64,000 nucleotides of DNA, from the NCBI GenBank assembly GCA_020353535.1, contig CP070696.1, forward strand, positions 3,400,377 through 3,464,376. The letters are read 5' to 3'. Shown in pieces: positions 36,201 to 45,836 of the stretch. The DNA is from Spirochaetaceae bacterium. GTDB taxonomy: Bacteria > Spirochaetota > Spirochaetia > SZUA-6 > DRHE01. The notes beneath the pieces were generated by a model. The model did not search any database. It saw only the letters and a list, made by a program, of their open reading frames with translations, and had not been told where the DNA came from. How positions within the stretch are numbered: the first letter of the stretch is position 1; every line of letters starts with the position of its first letter. The translations under genes and the position numbers were made by a program.

Positions 36201-36610
36201 GGTTGGGGGAGTTCAACAGGGTCCAGAACACCTACCTGTCGATCTTCTTGCTCCTCGGGGGCCTTGGCCTGGTGCTGGGCAGCTTCGGCATGGGCCTGGT
36301 GGTGGCCCGAAACGTGCTGGAGCGCCGGGGCGAGCTGGCCTTGCTGCGGGCCGTGGGCATCGGCCGCAGGATGCTGCAACGGATCCTGCTCAGTGAGCAT
36401 CTGCTCATGCTGGGCTTCGGCCTGGCAAGCGGCCTGATCTCCGCGGTCGTTGCAGTGCTGCCCGTGGTTCTGCACCAGGGGGCCAGGCTCCCCCTTCCCT
36501 TTCTCGGCGTGTTGCTTGTAGCGGTGGCCGGTAATGGCTGTCTTTGGACCTGGCTCAGTGTGGTTGCGACCACACGGGGCGATCCTCTTCCGGCTCTGCG
36601 GAACGAATAG
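33221..36610 (+). CDS. Large FtsX/MacB-type ABC permease
   Basis: A 1129-residue permease with two FtsX modules. An N-terminal helix (around residues 16-38, ending VVGDSVPHSL) precedes a long periplasmic MacB-like domain. The first FtsX core, three helices, lies near residues 530-640 (ETGLLRALGFSRRRIRRI). Two further helices follow (about 670-720). A second periplasmic domain leads to the last FtsX core (ELALLRAVGIGRRMLQRILL). This tandem form resembles permeases of the YbbP/LolCE class and could export or extract lipoproteins or complexes. ATG at 33221 with GAGG nine bases before; the open frame extends upstream as a shadow of the ATPase gene. Followed by a terminator. Confidence 0.9.
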   Translation: MRTWKLVSRSLLYFRRTHLTVIFATALCTAVLVGALVVGDSVPHSLRRIAELRLGAAEHALVSSTRTFRGELADELSDRLGVQVAPVLNLSALAVVPERNLRVGGVEVLGVDRRFWALAGGEAIQTREFDRSAEFDPAPVFDPGPGQVVINDRLAQRLDARVGEQILIRLQRPEVLPQEMPFALERTEIAAVWVTVIGIAGDEELGRFSLNANQIAPFNCFLSLPWLWQTIDAADNSDRRPRANILLVPEGTDKGASTVRAELQGAWSLADAGLTLDLRSDPHVVELRSERVFLESAVSEAATAVGNQPTGVFTYLVNSLRSATGSTPYSFVSAAGQPIVPPDMRDDEILVNDWLAEDLRLSVGDELVLDYYVLGPDQELLEESSTFSVREVVPIDGPAGDRDLMPDFPGLAAVESSLDWQPGIPIDLSRIRDKDERYWELFRGTPKAFVTLSAAQKMWENRFGNLTAVRYAATGEGPKASANSGNSLQAIARKILNSLDPEAVGVRVVPVKEQGLKAGTGAVDFGQLFLGLSVFLLGAAILLTTLLYTLGVEQRSEETGLLRALGFSRRRIRRIRLTEGSLLALLGCLVGTGLGILYNQVLLRGLDTVWRGAVGVSSLELQVKALTLLIGGLSGLIISVATMWIISARQAVRPPSELQRSSGSIQRDSSRRTIRLLLLIAGMLITGTGIALAAIGIRQEGNPTGTFFLAGGILLVGTLLLGSYVLASTQKSADKTRLSVLRVGLRSVARRPKRSAAVAGLFAFGIFIVFAVGANRIGLFIDPDDRESGTGGFVLYGETTMPIVQDLNDPVDRNRIGFPRTGFDQVSFVQLRVHEGEDASCLNLNQVRNPRVLGVPPDEFARRGSFSFVSHPVLEAGENPWQLLERGIDANTIPAVVDQSVLTWGLHKSIGDTLTYTDERGGEFKLQLMGSLENSVFQGSVLISERGFIEHFPSSSGTQVLLVDAPTNQSEQVSERVQRALRDYGLELLPAAVRLGEFNRVQNTYLSIFLLLGGLGLVLGSFGMGLVVARNVLERRGELALLRAVGIGRRMLQRILLSEHLLMLGFGLASGLISAVVAVLPVVLHQGARLPLPFLGVLLVAVAGNGCLWTWLSVVATTRGDPLPALRNE

Positions 36611-36632
36611 CCCGCCTTCTTTCGGGCCTTTT
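36610..36632 (+). terminator. Rho-independent terminator of the propeller operon
   Basis: GCCCG (36610-36614), an 8-base loop, CGGGC (36623-36627) and CTTTT, directly at the permease stop codon. Confidence 0.55.
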
Positions 36633-36798
36633 ACTTGCCGACATCGATACAGACCAGCTCGCCGCTGTGGTTGCGGCAGTAAATTTTTCCACCGCATAGC
36701 ACCGGAGGTGTGGCAAAGACCCTCCTCTTCTCTTCCCCACCAAACACATCCGCGCTGGATCGTTCCTTGAACAACGACGGTGTCCTATGACGCACCCT
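36631..36798 (-). pseudogene. C-terminal remnant of a propeller-1-like gene
   Basis: On the minus strand an open frame without start codon ends in VFATPPVLCGGKIYCRNH and ELVCIDVGK, the last blade of the propeller-1 family (compare TPPVLCNGLIYLRNHRGE, then LVCLDVRR). The frame is closed upstream by a TAG at 36799-36801. Only about 55 codons survive. It points the opposite way to the other copies and converges on the operon terminator. Confidence 0.75.
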
Positions 36799-36975
36799 CT
36801 AGTCTAAGAGATATAATCATCGCCCGCGACTTTGTACCATGAGTTCCGATGATCGAAATTTGAAAATAATACCTGCATCTACGAGAATTGTAGTAACCAC
36901 TGGATTAGCATTTCATCCAACCGAGGACCGCATAGATCAAATCTTGGATCGACCTGAGAGCAGACAGGGGGTTTC
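36799..36975. other. AT-richer gap between two propeller remnants
   Basis: No gene, RNA or clear promoter is seen. The composition is poorer in GC than the flanking operons, like the pseudogene that follows, and may be decayed sequence of the same origin. Confidence 0.4.
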
Positions 36976-37830
36976 ATGATTAATAGACAAACTATCTATC
37001 GTGCTTTGGTGATCTCGGCGCTCACGGTCATTTTGCTCTCCTGCGGGACGAAAAAACCTGCACAGGAGGCGTTCGACTGGCCGCTATGGCGCGGCCCGAA
37101 CGGCGATGGCACCTAGGAGGAGGCAGACTGGAATCCCCAGGCTTTGAACGGGGGTGCCAAGATACTGTTTAGGATCGATATAGGCAGAGGCCATTCCAAC
37201 GTAGCTATCATGGGCAATCGTCTCTATACGATGGGATTTATAGACCCGGAGAATCTGGTGTACTGCCTTGAGGCAGACACCGGGCGGGAGATCTGGCGAT
37301 ACTCCATTGAAATCGGCTTTGGAGAACCCAATCCACTCGTCTACGGAAACAAGGTTTTCCTATCGCTACACGACACCTGCTACATGCTGGAAACAGATGA
37401 ATCTGAACCGCAGCAACTCTGGGTTTCGGGGGAGTTATGCAGCGATATCGCTACAGCAGTCCTTATCGACAAATATCTGTACGGAACACATTTTGCCGGC
37501 CGCTATGTAACGACCAATGATTGGAACACGATGCTTCGATTAGATTGGCCTTTACGCTGCGTCAGCGTGGAGACAGGGTTTGTAATGTGGGAGCAGAACA
37601 TGGAACATTCAACTCTAACAGCGGCGGACGGCAAATTGATCCTCTTGGGGATAAAGGGCAGTCTGCGCATCGCAGAAGTCACAGCTTCGGGATATACAGA
37701 GCTGTCCAGAGGGGATTTGTCAGGAGGAAAAAAACACTTCGTCTTTGCCACGCCTCTCGTGTTGTGTAACGGCAAAATGTACTGTCGCAACTACTATGGC
37801 GATCTTATCTGCATCGATGTGAGCAATTGA
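36976..37830 (+). pseudogene. Interrupted, shortened propeller-1 paralogue (lipoprotein signal)
   Basis: An ATG at 36976 opens a lipoprotein-type signal (VISALTVILLSCG) and the propeller opener DWPLWRGPNGDGT, then an in-frame TAG at 37114-37116. The frame continues without break as a normal propeller, EEADWNPQALNGG to the terminal YCRNYYGDLICIDVSN. Without the stop it would give 284 residues against 404 for propeller 1; the missing part is in the middle blades (after the stretch PLVYGNKVFLS). The region is AT-richer with many ATA and TTA/AGA-type codons unlike the operon. Best read as a pseudogene, or a truncated frame starting at a later codon. Confidence 0.8.
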
Positions 37831-37876
37831 GGTCCGCCTCAAAACGGCCGGCAATCTGCCCTTTCAACCCATCTGC

Positions 37877-39019
37877 TTATCGCTTCTCCATCGTCACCCA
37901 CTCCCTGGGTTGCGTACCCACGTACAGGCTCTTGGGCCGGTAGAGGCGGTTGTCCCTGCGCTGCTCCAGGATGTGGGCCAGCCAGCCGGAGACGCGGGAG
38001 ACGGCGAAGATCGGGGTGAAGAGGATCTTGGGGATCCCGAGCAGGTCGTACACCGCTCCTGAGAAAAAATCCACGTTCGGATAGATCGGCTTACCCTTCT
38101 CCTCCATGCGGTCGCGGAAGGTCTTCTCGACAATCTTGAGGATGTCGTAGCTGCGGGTGTCTGCCTTCCGCTTGGAGAGCTCTGCGAGGAACTCCTCCAT
38201 GATGATGGCCCGGGGATCCTTGGCTTTGTAGACCCGGTGGCCCATGCCCATCACCTTCTGCTTGTTGTCCAGGGCTCGATTGACCCAATCCGCCGCCCTG
38301 TCCTTGCTGCCGATTTCCTCGACCATGGCCATGGCCTTCTCATTAGCTCCGCCGTGAAGCGAGCCGTACAGCGAACCTATAGCAGCGGAGATGCTGCTGT
38401 AGCAGGTGGAGAGGGTGGAGGCCACCACCCGGGCGGTGAAGGTCGAGGCGTTGAAACCGTGCTCGGCGTGCAGCACCAGGCAGGTGTCCATGACCTTGCC
38501 CTCGTACTCATCGGGCTCCTGGCCCCTCATCATGTAGAGGAAATTGGCTCCATGGGAGAGATCCTGCCGGGGTTGTATGTAGTCCTTGCTCTCGCGGAAG
38601 CGCTGCCAGGCCGCCACCACGCTGGCCAACTGCACCACCTGGTGGAGGGTGTCCCTGCAGTTGCAGGTGGCGGAGTGCTGGATCCTGTGCTGAATGTAGC
38701 CGCTCAGGTAGGAAATCACAGACTGGAGGAGTTCCATGGGATGAGCATCCTTCGGGAAGTTCCGCACCATGTCGAGAATTTCCGGGGCCAGGTCACGGCT
38801 GGCCCGCATGCGTTTGGAGAATATCTCCATCTCATCCCGGTTGGGCAGCCGCCCGTAAAGGAGCAGATAGGTCGTCTCCTCGAAGTCGGAATACCGTGCC
38901 AAGTCCTCGATGGAGTAGCCGAGATAGTAGAGTTTGCCCTGCTCCCCGTCGATGCGGCAAATTTCGCTTTCCGCCGCTACAACTCCCTCCAATCCTTTGG
39001 CGTAGGTGGTTTCAGCCAT
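37877..39019 (-). CDS. gltA: Citrate synthase
   Basis: A 380-residue type II-like short citrate synthase joining acetyl-CoA and oxaloacetate. Catalytic elements: a His in VLHAEHGFNAS, the His of GMGHRVYK, and the Asp of NVDFFSGAVYDLLGI. The SLHGGANEKAM loop binds citrate. Length and sequence fit the bacterial/archaeal 370-380-residue form rather than the longer E. coli allosteric form, so NADH regulation is not expected. AGGAGG precedes the ATG. Last gene of the TCA group, 99 bases after lpd; that gap is AT-rich and may hold a separate promoter. Confidence 0.95.
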   Translation of the reverse strand: MAETTYAKGLEGVVAAESEICRIDGEQGKLYYLGYSIEDLARYSDFEETTYLLLYGRLPNRDEMEIFSKRMRASRDLAPEILDMVRNFPKDAHPMELLQSVISYLSGYIQHRIQHSATCNCRDTLHQVVQLASVVAAWQRFRESKDYIQPRQDLSHGANFLYMMRGQEPDEYEGKVMDTCLVLHAEHGFNASTFTARVVASTLSTCYSSISAAIGSLYGSLHGGANEKAMAMVEEIGSKDRAADWVNRALDNKQKVMGMGHRVYKAKDPRAIIMEEFLAELSKRKADTRSYDILKIVEKTFRDRMEEKGKPIYPNVDFFSGAVYDLLGIPKILFTPIFAVSRVSGWLAHILEQRRDNRLYRPKSLYVGTQPREWVTMEKR

Positions 39020-39118
39020 GGGATTCCTCCTGAAACGTTCGTTCGATAGTAAGTGTGAACATAATATATATAGAAATGAGCAATTACGAAATGCGTTTTC
39101 CCGAATTTTCGCCGGAAT

Positions 39119-40687
39119 TCAAACCTTTTTCCTGCTCAGGGTATGGATCGCCCGGCCGTCCAAATCCAGGGCGGCCTCCCGCAGCGCCTCGGGCAGGGTG
39201 GGATGGGCATGAACGGTCCGGGCGATATCTTCGGCGCTGCCGCCGAACTCCATCACCGTGACTGCCTCGGCTATCAGATCCGAAGCCCAGGGACCGACAA
39301 TATGAACACCGAGGAGCCGATCCGTACGCCGGTCCGCCAGGACCTTGACCAGCCCGTCTTCACTGGCCATGGCCAAGGCCCGGCCGTTGGCTCGGAAGGG
39401 GAAGGTTCCCTTGTTGTACTCCACTCCCTCCCGTTTCAAGGCATCCTCGCTCATTCCGACCGAGGCAACTTCCGGCCAGGTGTACACCACGGACGGGATC
39501 GTGTCGTAATTGACCTCACCTGCCTTGCCGGCCAGGAGCTCGGCCAGGGCCATCCCTTCCTCCTCCGCCTTGTGTGCCAGCATCGGTCCGGGGATCAGGT
39601 CTCCGATGGCGTATACACCCGGCAGGGAGGTTTGAAAACGTTTGTCCACCAGGACCCGCCCGCTCCGCTCTTCTGTTCTGATGCCGAGCTCTGCCAGTCC
39701 CAATCCTTCGGTATAGGGTCGCCGGCCTACCGCGACCAGAACCACATCTGCGGGATAGCTCTGCTTCTTGCCGTCCGCCTCTTCCGCGCTGAGGACCACG
39801 CCGGCCGAGCCGCTGCTGCCGGACTTGCTTTTTGTTGCAGTACTCCTGCCCGCTTTGCCCGCCACGCTCTTGCCGGCGGCGCTGGACACTCCCTTGCCCG
39901 CTCTCTCGTAGCCCTGCACCCGGGATCCTGTTACGATCCGCAATCCCTGTTTGGCGAGAATGCTGCGCAGACGGCGGGAGATTTCGGAATCCATTCCGGG
40001 CAGAATCTGATCGAGCAACTCGATCACCGTGACCTCGGCTCCCAATCGGGACCAGACACTACCCAACTCCAAGCCGATGGCGCCGGCGCCGATCACGACC
40101 ATCCGGGACGGAATCCCCTTCAGTGAAAGAGCTTCCGTAGAGGTCAGAAAGCCATCCTTACCGGCAGGAAAGATCGGCAGCTCCACGGGCACGCTTCCCG
40201 TGGCCAGCACGATGTTCTTGGCGCTCAGGATTTGCTTCTTTCCCTCCCCGTCACTGACCTCGACCTTCCCCTGTGCGACGAGTCTGCCGACTCCCCGAAA
40301 GGTCTCCACGCCGTTTCCCTTGAGAAGCTGGCCCACCCCAGAGGTCAGTTTTTCCACCACCTGCTGCTTACGAGCCATCATCGCCTTCAGATCCAGGTCG
40401 AGCTTTCCCACTCTGATGCCGTGGGCGCCGAGGTCGTGCCCGCCTGCGCTGATTCCGCCCTTGCCGCTCTTTCCCGAAGCACGAAGGCGGGCATACAACT
40501 CGCTGGAGTCGAGCAGAGCTTTGGAGGGGATGCAGCCGATGTTCAGACAGGTGCCGCCGAAGCTGTCGTTTTTCTCCACCAGGGCGGTGGCCAGTCCCAA
40601 CTGGGCTGCACGGATGGCCGCTACATAGCCGCCGGGACCGGATCCGATCACAATGAAATCGTAGGTTTTGGATTTATTAGAGCTCAT
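39119..40687 (-). CDS. lpdA: Dihydrolipoamide dehydrogenase (E3) with low-complexity insertions
   Basis: FAD-disulfide oxidoreductase that reoxidises lipoamide for the 2-oxoglutarate dehydrogenase complex. FAD site GSGPGG near residue 15; redox pair Cys47/Cys52 in GGTCLNIGC; NAD site GAGAIGLELG near 200; catalytic His-Glu in HAHPTLPEAL near the end. At 522 residues it is about 50 longer than usual. The excess lies in two segments rich in Gly, Ser, Lys and Ala: residues 69-85 and 262-296, the second within the NAD-binding domain. No frameshift is needed to explain them. It lies 5 bases after sucB. Confidence 0.94.
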   Translation of the reverse strand: MSSNKSKTYDFIVIGSGPGGYVAAIRAAQLGLATALVEKNDSFGGTCLNIGCIPSKALLDSSELYARLRASGKSGKGGISAGGHDLGAHGIRVGKLDLDLKAMMARKQQVVEKLTSGVGQLLKGNGVETFRGVGRLVAQGKVEVSDGEGKKQILSAKNIVLATGSVPVELPIFPAGKDGFLTSTEALSLKGIPSRMVVIGAGAIGLELGSVWSRLGAEVTVIELLDQILPGMDSEISRRLRSILAKQGLRIVTGSRVQGYERAGKGVSSAAGKSVAGKAGRSTATKSKSGSSGSAGVVLSAEEADGKKQSYPADVVLVAVGRRPYTEGLGLAELGIRTEERSGRVLVDKRFQTSLPGVYAIGDLIPGPMLAHKAEEEGMALAELLAGKAGEVNYDTIPSVVYTWPEVASVGMSEDALKREGVEYNKGTFPFRANGRALAMASEDGLVKVLADRRTDRLLGVHIVGPWASDLIAEAVTVMEFGGSAEDIARTVHAHPTLPEALREAALDLDGRAIHTLSRKKV

Positions 40688-40692
40688 CCTGG

Positions 40693-41994
40693 CTATACGT
40701 CCAGCAGCAGCGTCTGGGGATCCTCGATCAGGATCTTTATCGCGACCAGAAACTGCACAGCCTCCCGGCCGTCGATCAGGCGATGGTCATAGGACAGGGC
40801 CACGTACATCATGGGCTTGATCACCACCTGATCATCTACGGCGATCGGCCGCTTCTGAATGGCGTGCATGCCCAGGATGGCGGTCTGGGGGTAGTTGGGC
40901 AGGGGCGTGGAGAGCAGGGATCCGAACACCCCGCCATTGGTGATGGTGAAGGTGCCGCCGGCCAGCTCGTCGGGGGCTATCTTCTTCTCCCGGGCTCGTG
41001 TGGCCAGATCGAGGATGGACTTCTCGATCTCGGCGAAGCTCATGGCCTCGGCATCCCGAAGCACCGGAACCAGCAGCCCTCGCTCCGTGGATACGGCGAC
41101 GCCGATGTCGTAGAAGTTGTTGTAGACAATCTCCTGGCCGTCGATCATGGCGTTGACCTCGGGGAAACGCTCCAAGGCCTGGCAGCAGGCCTTCACGAAG
41201 AAAGACATGAAGCCCAGGCGCACGCCATGTTTCCGCTCGAACTGCTCGCCGTAGCGGTTGCGCAGATCCATTACCTGTTCCATGTTGATCTCGTTGAAGG
41301 TGGTAAGCAGGGCGATCTCATGCCGGGCTTGAACCAGACGGCTGGCGATGGTCTGCCGCAGCCGGCTCATGGGAACGCGGCTCTGGCGTTCGGAGGCCGG
41401 AACCGCAGTCCTGCGCTCGCCTCCTGTGCTGCTCTGTGTCCTGCCGCCCATTGCTGCAGCGGGCGCTGAAGCAGCTGCAGGCGCTGAGGTGGGCGGTGCA
41501 TCAACACGCTGCTTCAATTCCACCGCCCGCAGGACGTCCTCTTTGGTGATCCGTCCTTTGGGCCCCGTTCCCCTCAGATCGGATATGGACAATCCTTGCT
41601 CTTTGACGATCCGGCGCACCGCCGGCGACAGATCTTCTACCGCAGCTGGTATTGCAGCCGGCGCTCCCTCCGCCCCGGAGACTGCCTTCGATACGGCCGC
41701 CGGCGATTTGGCCGCCCCGACAGTCGCCGCCGCGTCTGTTGAAGCCGCCGCACTTCCCTCCCCTATAGACAACTCAGCCACGACCTGGCCGATCTCAACC
41801 TCCTGTCCCTCCTCTATCAGGATATGGAGTGTCCCGTCGGCAGGTGCGGGTACGGCAACGGTGGCTTTGTCCGTCTCCAGCTCGAAGAGATCCTCTCCCT
41901 CCTCGACCTGCTGCCCTTCCTTTTTTATCCAGGAGGTGAGAATACCGCTGGTGATCGATTCACCCACCGATGGAACCAATACGTCTTCTTTCAT
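40693..41994 (-). CDS. sucB: 2-Oxoglutarate dehydrogenase E2, dihydrolipoamide succinyltransferase
   Basis: A 433-residue E2 core. One lipoyl domain (residues 1-78) with the lipoyl Lys43 in [11 protein letters not shown]; an Ala/Pro-rich linker; a peripheral subunit-binding domain (about 122-158, [14 protein letters not shown]); a second Ala-rich linker; and the acyltransferase domain (about 205-433) with the catalytic His in [11 protein letters not shown]. The [30 protein letters not shown] stretch is typical of succinyl-specific E2. ATGA overlap with sucA. Confidence 0.96.
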   Translation of the reverse strand: MKEDVLVPSVGESITSGILTSWIKKEGQQVEEGEDLFELETDKATVAVPAPADGTLHILIEEGQEVEIGQVVAELSIGEGSAAASTDAAATVGAAKSPAAVSKAVSGAEGAPAAIPAAVEDLSPAVRRIVKEQGLSISDLRGTGPKGRITKEDVLRAVELKQRVDAPPTSAPAAASAPAAAMGGRTQSSTGGERRTAVPASERQSRVPMSRLRQTIASRLVQARHEIALLTTFNEINMEQVMDLRNRYGEQFERKHGVRLGFMSFFVKACCQALERFPEVNAMIDGQEIVYNNFYDIGVAVSTERGLLVPVLRDAEAMSFAEIEKSILDLATRAREKKIAPDELAGGTFTITNGGVFGSLLSTPLPNYPQTAILGMHAIQKRPIAVDDQVVIKPMMYVALSYDHRLIDGREAVQFLVAIKILIEDPQTLLLDV

Positions 41995-44954
41995 GCTTTT
42001 CCTCTTTTAACGGACCTTTCTGCCGGCCGTGGTTTCTTCTCCGTTTTTGATCCGGTGCTTGGATCCTCTGCTGCGTCTGCGGTCGCGCCTCCTGCCACAC
42101 CCAGTGCCTTGTCCACCAATTCTCTCTGCTCAGCCACGTGCTGGCGATGGGAGCCCACCGCTGGGCTGGCGCTAGCCGGCCGGGACACAAGCGTCAACGG
42201 CCGGTCGGGGAAAACCTTCAGGAACTGCTCGCGGATATAACGAAGAGCGCCCCGGTTTTCCGGTTCCTCCTGTGCCCAGATCAGCTCCCGGACACCCCGA
42301 TAGCTGTCAAACACCTCGCTAAAGGCCGCGTCCGGGAAGGGATAGAGCTGCTCGACCCGGAGGATACCTGTATCGAAGGCTTGCATTTCCTGTCTCCGCT
42401 CCCACAGGTCGTAGTAGAGCTTTCCGGAGCAGAGAATCAGCCGCCTGGCACCCCGTCCGTTGCTCCCCGCCGCGGCCGCAGTATCTCGCGAATCGAGGGT
42501 GGCGGTGACCGGGGGAGCGTCGAGCACGGGCTGGAAATGCCCTTGGCTGAGTTCCTCCAGCCGGGACACAGCCAGGGGATGGCGCAGCAGGCTCTTGGGG
42601 CTCATCAATACGAGGGGCTTGCGGAAATCCCGCTTCATCTGCCGGCGCAGCAGATGGAAGTACTGAGCCGGGGTGGTGAGGTTGCAGACTTCCATATTCT
42701 CCTCGGCGCAGAGCTGCAGAAAACGCTCCAGGTGGGCGCTGGAGTGCTCCGGCCCCTGCCCTTCGTAGCCGTGAGGCAGCAGCAGCACCAGACCGCTGGA
42801 ACGCTGCCATTTGGTCTGCGCCGCGGCGATGAAGTTATCGATGACCACCTGGGCCCCGTTTGAAAAATCCCCAAACTGGGCCTCCCAAATCACCAGGGTG
42901 CGGGGAGAGTTGAGGGAGAAACCGTACTCGAAACCCAGGATCGAATACTCCGAAAGAGGGCTGTCGTAGGCGAAGAAGCGGGCCTGATTCTGCCCCAGGT
43001 GGTTCAGGGGCACGTACGGCAGAGCCTCCGCGCTTTCGGTATCCCACCAGGCGGAGTGGCGTTGGCTGAAGGTGCCCCGCTCGCAGTCCTGTCCGCTCAA
43101 TCGCACCGGTATCCCTTCCAGCAGGAGCGTGCCGAAGCTCAAAGACTCGGCGAAGGCCCAGTCCATCGTGCCCTCCTGCTCCAGGCGTTGCTTCTTGTCC
43201 TCCACGATACGCTTCAGCTTGCTGTGAACATTTAAATCCTCGGGTATGCGGGTCAGGGTAGCGGCGATCCCCTCCAGGGTTTTTCGCTTCACTCCGGTGG
43301 GCACCGGCTCGTGGGTATAGCGGCCGTGCAGTCCCTGCCACTCATCCCCCTGGAAGGGCTTGAGGGTCGGCTCAGGGGGATTCTCCCGAGCCGTGATAAG
43401 AGCCCGACGCAGCCTGCCGGCATATTCTTTGCGCAGGCCCCTCTGCTCCTCAGGGCTCATCACACCGAGATTCGAACAGGTTTCGGCGTACTTGCGGGTC
43501 ACTCCCGGATGATTGCGGATCAGCTTGTACATCCTGGGATTGGTGAAGGAGGGCTCGTCCCCCTCGTTGTGGCCATGGCGCCGGTAGCAGACGATATCCA
43601 CAATCACGTCCTGGGACATCTTCTGCCGGAAACGCAGGGCCAGGTCCATGGCGTAGACCACGGCCTCCGGATCGTCGCCGTTTACATGAAACACGGGAAC
43701 CGAGGTCATCTTGGCCACGTCCGTGGGGAAGAAGGTGGAGCGGGAGTCCCGGCTGGAAGTGGTGAAGCCGATCTGGTTGTTGATGATCACGTGAATCGTG
43801 CCGCCGGTGTGGTAGCCCCGCAGCTGTGAGAGGTTGAAGATCTCCGCCACCACGCCCTGACCGCTGAAGGCGGCATCCCCGTGCAGGATCACGGGCAGCA
43901 CCTTCTTGGTAGCTCGCATGAAGCTGCCCCAGCGGGATTGACTCTGTACGGCCCGGGTCTTGCCCTCCACCACCCCGTCGACGCTTTCCAGGTGGCTGGG
44001 GTTGGAAACCAGGGTCACGTGCACCGAGCTGCCGTCTTCATGGCCGTGGTCCGTTGAGTAGCCCAGGTGGTACTTCACGTCCCCGCTGCCGCCGTACTGC
44101 CCTGGCTTGTGATTGTCCTCGAAGAGGGTGAAGATCTCCTCGGCGGGCATGTTTAAGATCTGATTGAGGATCGTGATCCGCCCGCGATGGGCCGTGCCGA
44201 TTACGATCTCGTCGATCCCCGCTCCGCTGGCCGCGTCGACCAGGGAGTGCAATGCCGGCACGACCACCTCCGCTCCTTCCAGGGAGAAGCGCTTCTGGCC
44301 GATGAAGGTCTTGTGCAGGAACTGTTCGAACTCCTCGGCTTTTATCAGGTCCTTGAGTATCGCCCTTCGCTGCGCCGTAGAAAAGTCGTGCCTGTTGCGG
44401 CAGGATTCCATCGTGTGCAGGAGCCAGTTGCGGATCGGCTTGTTCTGGATGTGGAGGAACTCCACGCCGAAGGTCGAGCAGTAGGTCTCCTGGAAGGCCC
44501 GGAGGATCTCCTTCAATCGGGCTCTGGCGGGCTTCATGGCCCGGCCGGCGGAGAACTCCCGGTCCAGATCGTGTTCGGAGAGCCCGAAGGTCTCGATGGA
44601 CAGCTGCTCATAGGCCCCCTTTGCCCGGGGGTAGAGGTAGTTCTGGCTCGGTTCATGCTGAGGGCGCAGGGGGTTGAGGTAGGCATAGAAGTAGCCCACA
44701 TCCCGATAGGCCCAAAGCAGGCTGTCCACCCGGCTCTGTTTGCTTCGGCCGTGATCGTCTATATCCGCGGACGCCGGACCCGCACCCCGCCTGGGTGTGC
44801 CCCGCCGGGGCGTTCCCAGGTTCAGTAATCCCCTTTGGTCAAAATCGCTGAAAAATTCCTGCCAGCGGCCGTCTACTGAGGAGGGATCCCGGAGCCAGGA
44901 CGCGTAGAGCTCCTCGATGAAGGGCAGGCTGGTCAGATCCAGAAGGTCGTACAT
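41991..44954 (-). CDS. sucA: 2-Oxoglutarate dehydrogenase E1
   Basis: Thiamine-diphosphate-dependent decarboxylase of 987 residues. The N-terminal motif [18 protein letters not shown] binds E2. The active site shows [37 protein letters not shown] and the [18 protein letters not shown] region; the second half has [24 protein letters not shown] and [18 protein letters not shown]. There is an Arg/Gly/Pro repeat-like insertion near residue 50 ([11 protein letters not shown]) and a low-complexity basic tail of some 40 residues. Translation overlaps sucB and starts 4 bases after sucD. Confidence 0.97.
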   Translation of the reverse strand: MYDLLDLTSLPFIEELYASWLRDPSSVDGRWQEFFSDFDQRGLLNLGTPRRGTPRRGAGPASADIDDHGRSKQSRVDSLLWAYRDVGYFYAYLNPLRPQHEPSQNYLYPRAKGAYEQLSIETFGLSEHDLDREFSAGRAMKPARARLKEILRAFQETYCSTFGVEFLHIQNKPIRNWLLHTMESCRNRHDFSTAQRRAILKDLIKAEEFEQFLHKTFIGQKRFSLEGAEVVVPALHSLVDAASGAGIDEIVIGTAHRGRITILNQILNMPAEEIFTLFEDNHKPGQYGGSGDVKYHLGYSTDHGHEDGSSVHVTLVSNPSHLESVDGVVEGKTRAVQSQSRWGSFMRATKKVLPVILHGDAAFSGQGVVAEIFNLSQLRGYHTGGTIHVIINNQIGFTTSSRDSRSTFFPTDVAKMTSVPVFHVNGDDPEAVVYAMDLALRFRQKMSQDVIVDIVCYRRHGHNEGDEPSFTNPRMYKLIRNHPGVTRKYAETCSNLGVMSPEEQRGLRKEYAGRLRRALITARENPPEPTLKPFQGDEWQGLHGRYTHEPVPTGVKRKTLEGIAATLTRIPEDLNVHSKLKRIVEDKKQRLEQEGTMDWAFAESLSFGTLLLEGIPVRLSGQDCERGTFSQRHSAWWDTESAEALPYVPLNHLGQNQARFFAYDSPLSEYSILGFEYGFSLNSPRTLVIWEAQFGDFSNGAQVVIDNFIAAAQTKWQRSSGLVLLLPHGYEGQGPEHSSAHLERFLQLCAEENMEVCNLTTPAQYFHLLRRQMKRDFRKPLVLMSPKSLLRHPLAVSRLEELSQGHFQPVLDAPPVTATLDSRDTAAAAGSNGRGARRLILCSGKLYYDLWERRQEMQAFDTGILRVEQLYPFPDAAFSEVFDSYRGVRELIWAQEEPENRGALRYIREQFLKVFPDRPLTLVSRPASASPAVGSHRQHVAEQRELVDKALGVAGGATADAAEDPSTGSKTEKKPRPAERSVKRGKA

Positions 44955-44958
44955 CCCG

Positions 44959-45831
44959 CTAACTCCCGAGTCGCTCCTTCATCAGCTCCGGAATCTGGTC
45001 CGGTCGATCAGCCACCGGCACTCCGGCCTCCTGGAAGGCCTTGACCTTGGCCTCCGCAGTTCCCTTGCCGCCGGAGATGATGGCTCCGGCATGCCCCATG
45101 CGCTTGCCCGGGGGGGCGGTGCGCCCGGAGATAAAAGCGACCACGGGCTTGCTCACCGAGTCTTTGATGTAGGCAGCTGCCTGCTCCTCGTCCTCCCCGC
45201 CGATCTCACCGATGATCACCACCCCTTGAGTCTCAGGATCCGCTTCGAACATTTCCAGCAGATCGATATAGCCGGTGCCGATCACCGGATCCCCGCCCAC
45301 ACCGATGCAGGTGGACTGCCCCAGATCTTTGAGGGTGAGGTTGTACACCACCTCGTAGGTCAGGGTGCCGCTGCGGGAGATCACTCCGATGCCGCCCGGC
45401 TTGTGGATGTGACCCGGAAGGATCCCCACCTTGCTCTTCCCGGGACTGATCAAACCAGGACAGTTGGGACCGATCAGGCGAGTGCGTTTTTCGCGTATAT
45501 AATGGTAGTTGGCGAGCATCTCCAGCACCGGAACGCCCTCGGTTATGCAGACGATCAGATCGATACCACCGTCGGCGGCCTCCCGCAGGGCCGCGGTGGC
45601 GAAACGGGCGGGCACGAAGATCACCGAACAGTTGGCGCCGGTGTCTTTCACAGCTTTGGCCACGGAGTCGAACACCGGCACTCCGTGCACCTCCTGTCCT
45701 CCCTTGCCGGGGGTGACGCCCCCCATAACCCGGGTGCCGTACTCCAGCATCGAGGCGGTATGGAAGGATCCGTCCCGGCCGGTGATGCCCTGGACAAGGA
45801 CCCTGGTGTTTTCGTCGATCAGGATTCCCAT
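44959..45831 (-). CDS. sucD: Succinyl-CoA synthetase alpha subunit
   Basis: A 290-residue subunit with the CoA-binding Rossmann start ([15 protein letters not shown]), the [14 protein letters not shown] segment, and the phosphorylated active-site His in the [12 protein letters not shown] motif near residue 246. Together with SucC it forms ATP or GTP from succinyl-CoA. It lies 5 bases after sucC. Confidence 0.96.
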   Translation of the reverse strand: MGILIDENTRVLVQGITGRDGSFHTASMLEYGTRVMGGVTPGKGGQEVHGVPVFDSVAKAVKDTGANCSVIFVPARFATAALREAADGGIDLIVCITEGVPVLEMLANYHYIREKRTRLIGPNCPGLISPGKSKVGILPGHIHKPGGIGVISRSGTLTYEVVYNLTLKDLGQSTCIGVGGDPVIGTGYIDLLEMFEADPETQGVVIIGEIGGEDEEQAAAYIKDSVSKPVVAFISGRTAPPGKRMGHAGAIISGGKGTAEAKVKAFQEAGVPVADRPDQIPELMKERLGS

Positions 45832-45836
45832 GGTTG

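Noticed and set aside
37114..37116. Amber codon read as pyrrolysine or by programmed readthrough
   Set aside because: The same gene also lacks middle blades and has foreign codon use, so decay is the simpler explanation; no pyl gene is seen.
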